From: Eublepharis macularius
Taxonomy: Eukaryota; Chordata; Lepidosauria; Squamata; Eublepharidae
Assembly (NCBI RefSeq): GCF_028583425.1
Contig: NC_072805.1
Location: 12,410,001-12,474,000, forward strand
DNA: 64,000 nt
Direction: 5' to 3'
The translations under genes were made by a program, and so were the position numbers. This document shows, in pieces, positions 1 through 10,424 of this stretch. The notes under the pieces are model-generated. The model was not told the origin of the DNA and searched no databases. It saw only the letters and a program-made list of their open reading frames with translations. Each line of letters starts with the position of its first letter. The first letter of the stretch is position 1.

Positions 1-140
1 GTGTCAGACTAGGATCTAAGAGAGACAAGTTCGGATCACCACTCTGCCACAGAAGCTCGCTGGGTAACCTTGGGCCAGTCACATTCGCTCAACCTAACCT
101 ACCTCACAGGGTGAATTAATTACTATATTAATTGACTGAA
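1..140 (+). repeat. MIR-like tRNA-derived SINE, partial
   Basis: The tRNA-like body (GTGTCAGACTAGGATCT) and the conserved core CCTTGGGCCAGTCAC...CCTACCTCACAGGGT are present. The same family recurs through the window. The head is cut by the window edge. Confidence 0.7.
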
Positions 141-159
141 AATTTAAAAGTGTGGGCTG

Positions 160-803
160 AGAGCCAAGCTACAAGTGATGCATTACACGTGGCGGGGCTG
201 CGCAAGTTTACCTGGGAAGTGTAGTCAGAGAAGAGATGGTGGAGTAGCAGCTGCAGTGGTGGCGGCAGTCTCAGCAGCTGCATGCTCACTGCCTGCCAGC
301 TTCAGGCTCCTCTCACTGACTGAAGAGCCGGAGGAAGCTAGCAGCGTAAATCATTCTTCCAGGCACAAGCTCACCGGACACGAGGTCCCCCAAAGACTAT
401 CCAGGGGCAGGCAGCTGCTGCTCTCTCCCAGGGCGCCCTGTGTCCGGTGGGCTGCCTGCCCTCGGGGAGCTGCTCTGGAGAAAGCCACCACGTCAGCAAA
501 GCTCCAGCTGCAGCGACAGCAGAGGGATCTGCTGCTGCTGCTGCCCTAACATGCCCTTCCCCTGCCCCCAAGCTCCCGGAGGAAAACCGGAGCGAGGGCG
601 TGTCTTCAGCCGGTGAGGGAAGCCTGAAGTTGGCAGGTGGCAAGCAGGCAGAAGGAACTGCTGAGATTGCCGCCACCACAGCTGCTGCTCCACCATCCTT
701 TCTCCCAGAGAGGGGAAGGAGACTCCGACTACACTTCCCAGGTAAAGTTGCAGGGCCAACCAAGTGCTCTCCACGTGTAATACGTCACGTGTAGCTTGGC
801 TCT
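160..803. mobile_element. Non-autonomous DNA transposon with long inverted arms
   Basis: The left end AGAGCCAAGCTACAAGTG and the reverse complement of the right end AGAGCCAAGCTACACGTG match. Similarity continues inward for about 190 bp through CTTTACCTGGGAAGTGTAGTC-like and CTCAGCAG motifs. The arms flank a GC-rich core with CTG/CAG runs. No clear target duplication was found, so the superfamily is not assigned. The open frames on both strands here are by-products of the GC-rich palindrome. Confidence 0.65.
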
Positions 804-1313
804 GAGATGCCTGCCCAGTGGAGGTTGCCTTCATCTTTTGCCTCTTGTGTCTTGCAGATGGCCTTGCAGAGCTACCGCAGCGTTTGGCAAAAGGCAAAGT
901 TGGCCAGTCATGAGCTACAGGCTCTCCTCCCCGAACAAGTGGCCCGCTAAGAGGGTGGCTTTCCAGCATCCGAGGACAGCAAGAACTCCCAGGGCGCTGC
1001 TTCCGTCTCCCTCGCCTTTGTTGTGCTCGCTTCTGGCCAAGGCGCCGGCCCCTGAGCCTTGCGGGGATTCTTACCATTGTGACTGTCTTTCCTTTTCTGT
1101 TCTCTTGTGAGGAGTTATTTTCCAATTACAATGGCTTTCTACTCTGGGGGTCATTTCATAGCAAGCGGGTCAAAGGTTGTGAAGTTTAATAAGCTCAAAA
1201 GAACTTCCTGGTGAAAGAGACAGATTAGCACCACAGAGCATTACTCTTCATCTCAGCAGCGTAAGATGGGAGATTTCCCTGGTGCAAAATCTGCTGAACT
1301 CTACGCCACTCAC
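804..1313. other. Downstream flank of PRSS54, no gene recognised
   Basis: It holds the presumed PRSS54 3' UTR (about 1180-1313) with a possible ATTAAA signal on the minus strand. The open frames beside the transposon carry no recognisable domain. No CCDC113 exon, the expected next gene, was found. Confidence 0.4.
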
Positions 1314-1814
1314 TCAAGCAGTCATTGAGCAAGTCAGGAGATGAAGCAAGAAGCTGACAGTGAGCAGCCCATGGGGCTGACCTCTGTTTGCTGTGGAAAT
1401 GGGGAGCTGCTCACCACTGTAATAATCATAGTAGACTGGAAGAGATTTGCCCTGTGGCCTAGCTGGCCCATCTAAAAATTCTTCTGCACTCCCCTCCTGT
1501 GGCTCTGCATCAGAACTGAGAGGATGATCTTCTGAAGCCTTTGAGAAATTAAGAACTCTGCTGTCTAGAAAGGGTTCCAGTACTCCCCTGGGCTCCTCCG
1601 CTGGAGTCCGGACGGCAAAGTCTCTCCTGCCAAGGGTGGGATAGATGGGAGCTCCTCCTTTTGCTGTGGTGGTTACAATCCAGTCGCTGTAATGGGACAG
1701 CCTGGTGTAGAGGAATGGACCGTAGCATCTGGTGCCTCCCTCAGTCAGTACTCCTTTCAGCAGCCAGTGGCCTGTTTCCGTTGCTTGGCACATGAGAGGG
1801 TTGCCCGGGTCCCC
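1314..1814 (-). CDS. PRSS54: PRSS54 last coding exon
   Basis: It opens in phase 0 after a pyrimidine-rich acceptor ending TTTCAAAG and encodes 166 residues plus stop. It starts with [10 protein letters not shown], the counterpart of the GDSGGP motif with Ser replaced by Pro. [26 protein letters not shown], a long linker, [10 protein letters not shown] and a hydrophobic C-terminus follow. A possible ATTAAA poly-A signal lies at about 1182-1187 on the minus strand. Confidence 0.93.
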   Translation of the reverse strand, partial: GDPGNPLMCQATETGHWLLKGVLTEGGTRCYGPFLYTRLSHYSDWIVTTTAKGGAPIYPTLGRRDFAVRTPAEEPRGVLEPFLDSRVLNFSKASEDHPLSSDAEPQEGSAEEFLDGPARPQGKSLPVYYDYYSGEQLPISTANRGQPHGLLTVSFLLHLLTCSMTA

Positions 1815-4800
1815 CTTTGAAAGAGAAAAGGCAGGTAATAAAGCTCTCCAAGGGGCCTTCCCCTGAAAGCAGATCATTTAACATTCACAAGTGGTTTGGC
1901 GTGGTCATTAAGAGCAGCGGGATTCTAGCCGGGTTGGATTCCCCACTCCTCCGCTCGAAGCCAGCTGGGTGACCTTGGGTCATTCACAGCTTCTCAGAGC
2001 TCTCTCAGCCTCACCCACCTCGCAAGGTGATTGTTGTGGGGGTAATAATGACATACTTTGTTAACTGCTCTGAGTGAGTGTTAAGTGGACCTGAAGGGCA
2101 GTATATAAACCAAATATTATTATTAATGGGATCCCTTGATCCAGACTTGTACTCTTCCCTGGTTTATTCCTCCATACAGCCAACTCAGGTACAAAGTTCC
2201 CAGGTGCATCTGAGGATACAATCCCGAGATCACCTTTGAACCTTCGACAGACCCTCGGTTCACACCCAGCACTGTCTTTTGCGGAATGCTCATGTCTTCC
2301 GTGTCTGACGAGCACCACTTGGGGATGGCTGGGCCCTCTCCTGCCTCCACTCGCAAAAGATAGGCCGCCCTATTAAAAGGACGGAACGTTTCAACGCAAT
2401 GGCCTGTTCTAGAGTTGCCAAAATAGAATGCGTTTGCAGCATAAAAACGTCATCTCTTGCTGCATTTTTACTGCTGGTTCTGTTACCAAATCGCCTTGGT
2501 TAAACTATACTGGGGGCTAAGGCTGCTCCGTCAGATGAGCCCCTGCCCGTGGCTTCCTCACCAGGCATCCCACTGCGTCGTCCCCTTCCCTGTGACTGGA
2601 ACACTCGGTAGTCATGGTTCTTTTCAGAGGACAGGGGTCAATATCTTCCACAGGGAGCTTCATCAGAGAGCCACGTCCTGTCTGGACAAAGAGATCAAGG
2701 AGTGAGGAGAACTGGGGATTCCAGGTTTTATTGATTTATGTTAATGTGTTTATGTCATTTCTAGACTGCCTTTCTCACTGAGACTCAAGGCAGATTACAA
2801 GAGATACCTGATCTCTGACGGCAACCCTTTGAGTTGAGTCCATTCCAAGATAAATTATTTAAACCAGTCCAGGGCACTTCCTTTGATGCCCACTTCTGTT
2901 TCTAAACGCCTCAACGGGATGTCATGGTCTACTGTGTCAAAGGCTGCAGGCAGATCCAGGAGGAGCAGTAAGGAGGCACGGCCTTTGTCTATATTCAGAT
3001 GGTGATCATCTACTGATGCTACTAGTGCCGTCTCAGTCCCATGCCCTGGTCTGAATCCAGACTGGAAAGGGTCCAGAGCTATCCAGGGTTATCCAAGAAG
3101 ACTTGGAGTGGTCAGCTGCTGCTCTCTCAATCGCTTTGCCCAGAAAGGGCAGATTAGAGAAAGGGCAGACTACAGATCCGTTTTGTCTAGGGATTTTTAA
3201 AAAATTAGTGGATGGATAACTGCCTGTTTGAGTGGTCGGGAGAAGGTGCCCTGAGTTAGCAGTTGATTTACAATAGACCTCAGTGGTTCACTAATGTAGT
3301 CCTTACTTGATTTTAACAGTCAAGATGGGCAAGGATTGAGCGCACAAGTAGTGGCTTACATAGGTGTCAGGATCCTATTAAGATCTGTCATTGTGAACAA
3401 TTGTGAACAATTGTCAAGTGAACAAAGTGCACCTTTCAAGTTGCAGCTGAGACCTGGTTCTGGGGCACCAATTACGCCAAAAGCTGCCCTGTCTGTCAGA
3501 GGCTCAGAGAGGGGAGTAGCTCATGCCAGTTACCTGTGAGGAGACTGGTAAAATGCATGGTCTCACTAGCCTGCTGGTCTTATTTCTAAGAGAAAGTGTT
3601 CCACACCACCCATGAGCTTAAATTAGATTAATGGTCATCTAGTTTGGTAAGAGGTCAAATGGGGCACCTGCTGTTCAGAGGGAGCATTTTTACATAGAAA
3701 TACACATCGTGTTGGCATGAGGGCCTTTATTGACTATAAAGGTAAAAACGGGCATAATGGGCTCTTCATAAGAAAGAAAGGATAAAAATGTTTTAAAAGG
3801 ATGTGTCCAATGGCCATCTGCTTGGACTCCTGAGTGGCACCTGCCAAGAGAAAGTTGCTTACCCGCACGAGGATTCCGCCAGCCTGCAACCACACAGCTC
3901 TTCAGAGCGTTGGTGGGAAAGTCTTCGTGGGGGAAACAGATGGGCTGCACGGTCTCACTGAATTCGAGGGGGTCAGCCACCTTCAAAAGGCCAATGTTGT
4001 GGGCAAGAGTGAGTTCATCGAAGTCTTCAGGGAGGAAGATGGCGCTGATAGGGAAGGGAGTGCTTCTGCTGCTCTTCTGACCTGTGACTTCCGGCACAGC
4101 AAAAATCTGGCTCCTGGAACCAAAGAGAGTATGAGCAAAAGAGCGCAGAGTTAGCCAAAGACATTGCTCCGGGGCCCACGACCCCAGAGTGTTGCTTCCA
4201 ACCTACTCTGCCTTGGATTTCTAGCAGAGTGCTTGTGCCTTGCACGAATACTGCATGAGGGACACGTTCCACTTCCCTCAGCACAGAGGAACAGTGATGG
4301 GTGAAGCATCGCCTACTGAACATTTGTCCTCAGAACAGAAATTATAAAAAAGAAAAAACTGTAATGGGAAATAAAATTCCAAATTGAGGATGCAATCAAG
4401 TGGCTCTCCTAAGTCAAGTTTGGCAAGGGCAGCAAACTCGCTCCTTCCCCTTTGCATACAAGAAATTCTAGAATTCTGGGCTTGCGAAAATTGCCACCTT
4501 TTCCACTGGCCCTTGAACAGCAGGCCATAGTCGGTGACGCTGATGCTTTCCATGCCATAAAAAGTTTCAGCTGCTGTTTTCTGCATCAAAGCAACCGTGC
4601 CAGTTTTGTTCTGGTCCTCTACTGCTTGCAGTACAGAATAGGACCTCAGCCACACAGAAGGCAAGAATCAAGTTGCTGAGGAGTTGTCAGAGTAGAAATA
4701 CATGGTGTTTATGCAAGTATCTCCTCACTTGTGTAACCTGACCTTAAGTAAAAATAATGGGGGGGGGGGCACGGAATAGACAAGATGCTGGATGATCTCT

Positions 4801-6460
4801 TAATCTTAATTTTTTAAAAAAATTAATGGTAAATAGCCATAACCTGGATGGCCCAGGCTAGCCTGATCTTTATTTGTTTGTTTGTTTCAATTTCTATTCC
4901 ACCCTCCCCACATTGGCAGGCTCAGGGTGGATTACATTTATGCATAAAATGTACAGTTAAAACACAATAAATACAATATAAATATTTAAAAATACAAATA
5001 CAGCACAGCACTAAAATAATTCAACCAAACCATTTCCACCGTCACGAAAGATAATTAAGCATTTAAAAGTTTGGAGGTGGATGTTCTGATAGGGAGGGCT
5101 CCATTCTACCCTATTCGGCCGGCCCGACCCAGCATCAACCATACACCTGGCAGAACAGCTCCGTCTTACAGATCTCCGTCTTGTCAGATCTCAGAAGTTA
5201 AACAAAGTTGGTCCTGCTTTGTTCTTGGATGGGAGACAGTCAAGGATGTCCAGGGTTGCTATGCAGAGGCAGGCAATAGCAAACTACCTCTGATCATCTC
5301 TTGCCTTGAAAAGCCTCGGGGTCGCCATAAGTCTGCAGTGACTTGACGGCAGTTTAAATGGACAAATAGCCATGATCTTTCCCTGCACTGTTTCTCAGTT
5401 TCCAGGAAACTGTTTGCCCTCCTGGAGGAAATGTATGAAGAGCTTGAATGTTTTCCCCAGAGGAAAAAAGAAGTAGGGGGGGGGGGTTGCATTAGAAACA
5501 AAAATTTAACATAACACTGTCAACTGTTCCATTACCAACTGCACATATGTTGGTTACTCATGATCTTAACCTTGGATATTAAAGGTACCAATCAATATCT
5601 AGCAACTGCTGAAATGCTAGGATGAAATTGTAGAGCCTTCTCCCACTCACAATGCACAAGTATGCTGCTTAGAGCACCCTTCCAAGGGTCATATATACAA
5701 AGGGCCTACTGTGGGTGCAAGGAGTCCTTCAGGCCATGAAAATCATTTATCGTACATGACACATTCATATTAGAGACTCTGGGAGAAAAACAAGCTGCAA
5801 GGAACAGGGATGGTTATCTTTTCTTATGGTTATCCTTCCCATAAGAAAAAATGCACAGCAGCTAACCTCATGAGAGATGAGAGAAAGGCTAGACCACATG
5901 TCTAGGAGACATAAATGCAGCTGCAAAGCAAAGCCCGTTTTGTACAAGTCTGGATAGCAACCATAAATTTGGACTGAAAAGTACTAAACCCCAGAATGTG
6001 TGTGGTGCACCTGCCATCCATGCTAGCCCCAGAATGTGTGTGTGTGGGTGCTGCTTTCACAAGTAATGTCTCTTTGAGTTCCACCAGCAAAACAGTCCTA
6101 AAATGTCAGTATAACGCTTCATGCTGGTGGCAAAGGAGATTCAGCAGTGATTTTCCTATCGATGTTCAGCTTAGGATAACATCATACTGTAAGAACTATT
6201 GTTAATTACTTAAGGCAACTGGACCCCATTGGCCACCATGAGTCAGCTGAGTGTGTGTGTTGTTTGCACAGAATCCTTCACCTACCTGTTCTGAAAACTG
6301 GCAGCCACACTGATTATCCAGTACTGGCTCAGGATACATCCCATGGCAATGTGATTGTTATAGAAATCACGCAGGGACACCACCCAAGGGAATTCACCTG
6401 CAGAGGTAACATCTTGCTTGGAACCTAGGAGGGCTGCAACCCGTGGTCCACAGTCTGCAT
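1314..6460 (-). CDS. PRSS54: Inactive serine protease 54 (clear coding exons 2-5)
   Basis: A trypsin-fold pseudo-protease on the minus strand. I read four exons: 6286-6460, 3863-4113, 2562-2677 and 1314-1814. All have GT/AG borders and their phases agree (1, 2, 1, 0), giving about 347 codons before the signal-peptide exon; human PRSS54 is about 395 residues from memory. Diagnostic matches are [41 protein letters not shown], the cysteine pattern of exon 4, [10 protein letters not shown] and the tyrosine-rich [10 protein letters not shown] near the C-terminus. The triad is lost: the His-57 position reads Ala (SVAAS), Asp-102 is Asn (AHNIG) and Ser-195 is Pro (GDPGN). The protein ends in a hydrophobic stretch, as in the human protein, which could be a membrane or GPI-type tail. 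A role in testis or sperm is known for the family and is not visible here. The neighbouring GINS3 on the opposite strand matches the human order. Confidence 0.93.
1892..2130 (+). repeat. MIR-like SINE (ATT-tailed subfamily)
   Basis: TTGGATTCCCCACTCCTCC, AGCCAGCTGGGTGACCTTGG, CTCTCTCAGCC, GTAAACTGCTCTGAG-like and CCTGAAGGGCAGTATATAAA, then an ATTATTATTA tail. It lies in the last PRSS54 intron. The same subfamily recurs at 22370-22620, 25240-25490 and 55025-55245. Confidence 0.8.
2562..2677 (-). CDS. PRSS54: PRSS54 coding exon 4
   Basis: Too short for ordinary ORF calling and found by exon logic. The acceptor is CAGACAG and the donor CTG|GTGAGG. With one base from the previous exon it makes 39 codons including [22 protein letters not shown] and a final GCL that joins directly to GDPG. 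The spacing of the three cysteines matches the human exon (DMCPLYKLQKTECGSH ... ACL), which makes the assignment firm. Confidence 0.92.
2720..3250 (-). mobile_element. L2/CR1-type LINE, internally shortened 3' part
   Basis: Read on the minus strand it has reverse-transcriptase motifs [16 protein letters not shown] and [15 protein letters not shown]. It then jumps quickly to the 3' end (ATCTGCCTTGAGTCTCAG...), so much of ORF2 is missing. It lies in the PRSS54 intron between exons 4 and 3. Confidence 0.75.
3863..4113 (-). CDS. PRSS54: PRSS54 coding exon 3
   Basis: Acceptor TTCCAG|G and donor GCGG|GTAAGC. The first base completes an Arg codon split with exon 2. It encodes [49 protein letters not shown] and [12 protein letters not shown]. 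The Asn in AHNIG sits where active trypsins carry the catalytic Asp. Confidence 0.93.
4833..5355 (+). repeat. 5S-Sauria SINE split by a LINE fragment
   Basis: The 5S-rRNA-like head starts GGATGGCCCAGGCTAGCCTG (about 4847-4870). The copy resumes near 5170 with GTCAGATCTCAGAAGTTAAAC and TTGGATGGGAGAC, followed by GCAGAGGCAGGCAATAGC, GGGTCGCCATAAGTC and TGACTTGACGGC. The stretch 4871-5165 is inserted LINE sequence. Confidence 0.75.
4871..5165 (-). mobile_element. CR1/L2-type LINE 3' end nested in the 5S SINE
   Basis: Antisense 3' tail of the family (TTTCTATTCCACCCTCCC, CAGGCTCAGGGTGGATTAC), with an A-rich, TAAATACAA-type region. It interrupts the 5S-derived head of the surrounding SINE. Confidence 0.55.
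5356..6285. other. PRSS54 intron, mostly unique sequence
   Basis: No gene or confident repeat was recognised. It holds a G homopolymer at 5476-5486 and a duplicated CCCCAGAATGTGTGTG (about 5990 and 6028). Confidence 0.4.
6286..6460 (-). CDS. PRSS54: PRSS54 coding exon 2
   Basis: Acceptor CTCTTCGTAG and donor AACAG|GTAGGT, entering in phase 1 and leaving in phase 2. It encodes [43 protein letters not shown] and FQN. The segment after WIIS, which holds the AAHC motif in active proteases, reads VAAS, so the catalytic His and the partner Cys are both absent. Confidence 0.92.
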
Positions 6461-6689
6461 CTACGAAGAGGAAGAAGCAGCACATGAATTCTCGTGAACC
6501 AACTGAGTCTGCCTTAATCTCCACAGGTCCTTCACCCTTTTCCCTTCTTTATATTGAAGAAATCCTCCAACACAGGAGCAACCACACCTCATGTTGAAAG
6601 AAAGCTCTTGAAAAGAAAGGAATCTCCAATCATGGCTACAGAAGTCTATGGTAGATATGGGACTTGTAATAGCCTATGGGGAGAATGGC

Positions 6690-6905
6690 TTTACCATTGT
6701 GGCATAGTGGTTGAACTAGAACAAGGAGGATCTGAATTCAAATTCCATCTCAGCCATAGAACTCGCTGAGTGACCTTGGGCCAGGCACCCTTATTCAGTC
6801 TAATCTAACTTGCAGGGTTGTTGTTTGGATAAAATGGAGGCAGTGAGAGTCATATGCAAAGCTGCTCCTTGGAGGAGAAGTGGAATAAAAATTGAAAAGA
6901 TACTA
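6690..6905 (+). repeat. MIR-like SINE
   Basis: GTGGCATAGTGGTT head, TGAGTGACCTTGGGCCAG core and GCAGGGTTGTTG...GATAAAATGGAGG. Diverged copy upstream of PRSS54 exon 2. Confidence 0.65.
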
Positions 6906-7247
6906 GCCCAACATGGGACTAGCTGCCGTATATTTGGTCCCCGTTGATGTGATATAAGAATATCCACCACCACCCCAAAATTGGCATGTGAATACATCAT
7001 TTGGTTTAGCCTTGGACGCTCATGTCCCTGCTTTTTCACAAAGTTCAGTGAGTTGTCTTGGCAGACTGACTACAGCTGAGTTGAGATTAAAGTTATCTGG
7101 AGCAATTAAGGAATTGTGGCAAGGGAAAATAATTTGGAAATCCCACTCCATCCCCACATCTGCCCCTGCAAGATTCTCCAAGATCTCGGGGTTTTGAGCA
7201 GGCTGGTATTTCTATCACTACCACCAACACCCCATGACACTTGGTTA

Positions 7248-7566
7248 CAGGGCTTTTTTTCAGCTGGAACGCGGTGGAACGGAGTTCCGGCACCTCTTGA
7301 AAATGGTCACATGGCCGGTGGCCCTGCCCCCTGATCTCCAGGCAGAGGGGAGTTTAGATTGCCCTACGCGCCGCTGGAGTGGCACGGAGGGCAATCTAAA
7401 CTCCCCTCTGCCTGGAGATCAGGGGGCAGGGCCACCGGCCATGTGACCATTTTCACCGAGGGTGATTTAAACTTTAAAAAACTCCCCCCTTGTTCCAGCT
7501 GACCCAAAGTGACATCATTGTGTGGTCCTGAGTTCCACCACCTCTTTTCCCAGAAAAAAAGCCCTG
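7248..7566. mobile_element. hAT-type MITE with perfect 8-bp target duplication
   Basis: The termini are CAGGGCTTTTTTTC and GAAAAAAAGCCCTG, and CTTGGTTA lies on both sides (7240-7247 and 7567-7574). The inner arms, including CCCCTGATCTCCAGGCAGAG and its complement, form a near-perfect palindrome around 7365. An 8-bp duplication and CAG...CTG ends are hAT hallmarks. A relative lies at 55787-56037. No transposase frame. Confidence 0.9.
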
Positions 7567-7739
7567 CTTGGTTATATTCAGAACTATTCCCTTCTGGAGC
7601 CTTTTCAATCCTTATCAAGCAGCTTGACTTTTTTCCCTTTTGGTCAATTATAAAAGTAATTTGTTCCTGCATATCCAGAGAGTTCCCCATCTTGTCTTTG
7701 GGAGGCCCCACTGTTCTACTTCATCATCCACATGGGGGA

Positions 7740-7955
7740 CCGTGTTTGTTTATTTCATGTATACCCCATGTTTCTCCTCAACTGGGACCCAAAGTAGCTT
7801 TTCCCCAATTTATCCTCACAACCGTCCTGTGAGGGACGGTTAGTTTAAGAATGTGTGACTGGCCCAAAGTCACCCAGAAAGCTTTCGTGGCAGAGTGAAG
7901 ATTTGAACCTGGGTTTCTCAGATGCTAGTCTAACACTCTAACCACTGTAAAGCAC
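7740..7955 (-). repeat. MIR-like SINE, antisense
   Basis: ATACCCCATGTTTCTCC, ACTGGGACCCAAAGTAGC, TATCCTCACAACC, GACTGGCCCAAAGTCACC and CTCTAACCACTGTA read as the reverse complement of the family. Confidence 0.75.
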
Positions 7956-8259
7956 TTTCACATCTAATTTCTGGGAAATACTACTGCATCTGTCATTGAG
8001 ATCAGTGCTAAGTGGACACGTTTATCTGATTTGCTCCATGCCTTGAAACTGCATTGTTTGAATGTTTGGTTTATAAATTCTGGCATAATTATTACGGATT
8101 TCCACATGTGCCCACATCTCTGCTTGGGTCCTCATCTCGGCTACCTTCTCCCCAGTTCCTTCCCGAGGGCTTTGTCTCCACCTCTCCATCTATCCCCAGA
8201 GTTCAGAAAGATGTCTTTTGGATGAACAAAAATACTAAAACGCCAGTCATTTCACTCAC

Positions 8260-8313
8260 CAGCTTGAGCATAGTGTAGGATAGAAAGGCACAGAAGAAAC
8301 AGGCCTCCCACAT
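8260..8313 (-). CDS. PRSS54: Possible PRSS54 signal-peptide exon
   Basis: An ATG with an acceptor-like TTTGACAG just upstream and a strong donor CTG|GTGAGT encodes MWEACFFCAFLSYTMLKL, which looks like a signal peptide in the right place upstream of exon 2. It ends in phase 0 while exon 2 needs phase 1, so a missing small exon, another donor or a different first exon must be assumed. An in-frame ATG just before exon 2 ([13 protein letters not shown], about 6484) is the other possible start. Confidence 0.35.
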
Positions 8314-8319
8314 GGCATC

Positions 8320-9640
8320 CCTGTCAAAGAGAGGCAGGATTCAGAGTTGACCCAGGTACGCCCTAATCCTTTTGCCTATTCTTCTGTCAACCGGGGCGAA
8401 CTATCCTCCCAGGACTGGTGCAGCAGGAAGGGAATAATCCAAAAAGGCGCTGCCCTTTTTCTAGGGGACATTTCTCCTCCCCACTACCCTGAAATCCTTT
8501 ATTTACCCATTACACAGCCAAACAGCAACACACAAAGTGTGTGCTCCTTTATAGAACTTTTCAAAATGAGTTCTTTGACTCCCTGGACTTTCTTGAGATT
8601 TTGAGGTTCCTCAAAGAGAAGTAATCGCAGACCAATTCCTGCAGAAGACAGCTGACCACTCATTGCCAATCCTCCTCAGTAAGCCACAGGGAAACTTTGG
8701 GGGTGTGATAGGTCATGCTTTCAGTTCCAATGGATGAAGAACTAGGCGTTCTGACAAGAGCCAAACATTGCTCAGCCTGCGTGCCAGAATGTGCCCCAGA
8801 ATTCTCTGCAGCGCACAGGCTTCCCAGATAAATGTGCAGGGGTAACTTGGGGGGCCAGCCAATTGTGGGTGGGGTGGGTGAGTGTGAAGGCAGAACATTT
8901 AGATGCTACGTTCACTGTGGTCTGCTCTAATTGTAATGGTGTGGCTTAATCGGAAGAAGTGTCTCTCCTCCCCTACTAGGTTGAAGGATAAATTGCTCGT
9001 GGCAACCAGTATAAACAGGAGGAAGTGAAGAGAGGTTCTGTTGTTCTGAAGTGCTGTTCTGGATTACTTAGCCTTCCTAGAAATTCCATTCTATTATTCT
9101 TGCTTTATCCCTTCCTGCCAGCTCCCCCAGCTCCATCTCCAAGGTGTTCTGCTCACAGCAACCCCAGATTTGTATGCCTTCTTATACCACAGGATTCTCT
9201 GCCTGGCCTTGTGATGCCTGCCTTCCTGCCATTATTGGGTGTGCCATGCCGTGTGTGTCCTGCCAAGCCTGGCACTACATCACAAGTCAATATTAGGTCA
9301 TGGTTGCCACGGTGCTTGCAATTCCTTCAGATTGTCCTTCATCGCTTCACCACCACGTCCTTTCCCATTTGTCAAGAAGACGTTCACTTGGTGTCTCTTT
9401 CTATACTAATTCAGCTCTATGGACAGGCTCATACAAGTCAAAGGACATATGTAGAAAGGCCCTTTCCCAGGAGTTGTGAGAAGAAAGCAGGAGTATGGGA
9501 GGGATTTGATCCCCTTCCCAACATCAAACTTCCCTATAACCTATTTCTCCATTTTTTGTGTGTGCCAGGGATGGGTCTTCTTAGCCGTCTCGCCTCTCTA
9601 GCTAGCTCATGCTGTGATCTTTAGCAGAGCCTGCCAACAC
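8320..9640. other. Spacer between PRSS54 and GINS3, no gene recognised
   Basis: Mostly unique-looking sequence. A 199-codon frame at 9025-9624 is proline- and leucine-rich with no recognisable domain, so I do not call it a gene. The PRSS54 promoter should lie here if the 8260-8313 exon is real. Confidence 0.35.
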
Positions 9641-9644
9641 TTTG

Positions 9645-10390
9645 TTTTTTGGTTTTTTTAAAAAAAGTCTTTATTTATACAACTACCCCTCCAACTTTAC
9701 AAATTAACAATTTAAAAAAAACATTACAAACTATCTACAGTACAAAGAGAATGAACATGTCATGAAAAAGTATATATTACCTGAAGACTAACATTAACGT
9801 CACCACTCATAATATAGCATATCAAGTTAAGCTAACAAAACTGTAGACATATGGATCAGAGATATATGATTGTTCTGTGGTGTTTGTGTAGCTTAAAAAA
9901 GATAGCCATTGCCCAAAAAACATAAACTGGTAGTATGGGTTTTCTATAGATTGAAAACGGTCTGAGGTTTTGTCCGTAACAAAGACATCCCATAGTTTCT
10001 TGTACCAGTTTGATATAGATGGTATGTTCTCTTTTTCCCCAGGATGGTGCTAACAGTTTTGCAGCAGAGAGCATAGTAAAAATCAGTTTTTTTCTGATAG
10101 GAATCATTCATGAGATCTTCCCAAAGACTCAAGAGGATTGTTTCAGGATGTTTATGTATCTAGTTACCTTTTAAAATTTGTACAATAATTGAGTCCCAAT
10201 AAAGTTGGACTTTGGGACACTTCCACCAAGAGAGGAAATAGTCTCCAACCATCTCACATGGTCCCCAAGAGAGTGGATGAATGTCCGGATCAATGTGGTG
10301 AAGATGGAAACACCTTGTTGTTGGTTGGGAGAGGGAAGTTTACTTTAGATAGCTGGGTCTTTGAGGAGGGTATCAGCTGATGCTTCCCCT
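9645..10390 (-). mobile_element. L1 LINE, 3' end of ORF2 and 3' UTR
   Basis: On the minus strand the frames carry the C-terminal ORF2 pattern (KVQLYWDSIIVQI, LLSLWEDLMNDSYQKK, LSAAKLLAPSWGKREHT, FFKLHKHHRTI). An AT-rich 3' UTR and a poly-A (T run near 9650) follow. It is frameshifted. L1-like codons appear to continue beyond the palindrome at 10425-10692, up to about 10770. Confidence 0.7.
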
Positions 10391-10424
10391 TAGGATGATA
10401 CAACGCAGCATGTGTTATATGTAT

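Noticed and set aside
493-1125. 210-codon minus-strand frame and its plus-strand partner near the start
   Set aside because: It lies in a palindromic, CTG-rich transposon and continues past its end without any domain.
4278-4664. 128-codon minus-strand frame in the PRSS54 intron
   Set aside because: Some protein-like strings, but no family I can name and it does not fit the PRSS54 phases.
9025-9624. 199-codon plus-strand frame
   Set aside because: Low-complexity Pro/Leu-rich start and no recognisable domain or splice context.
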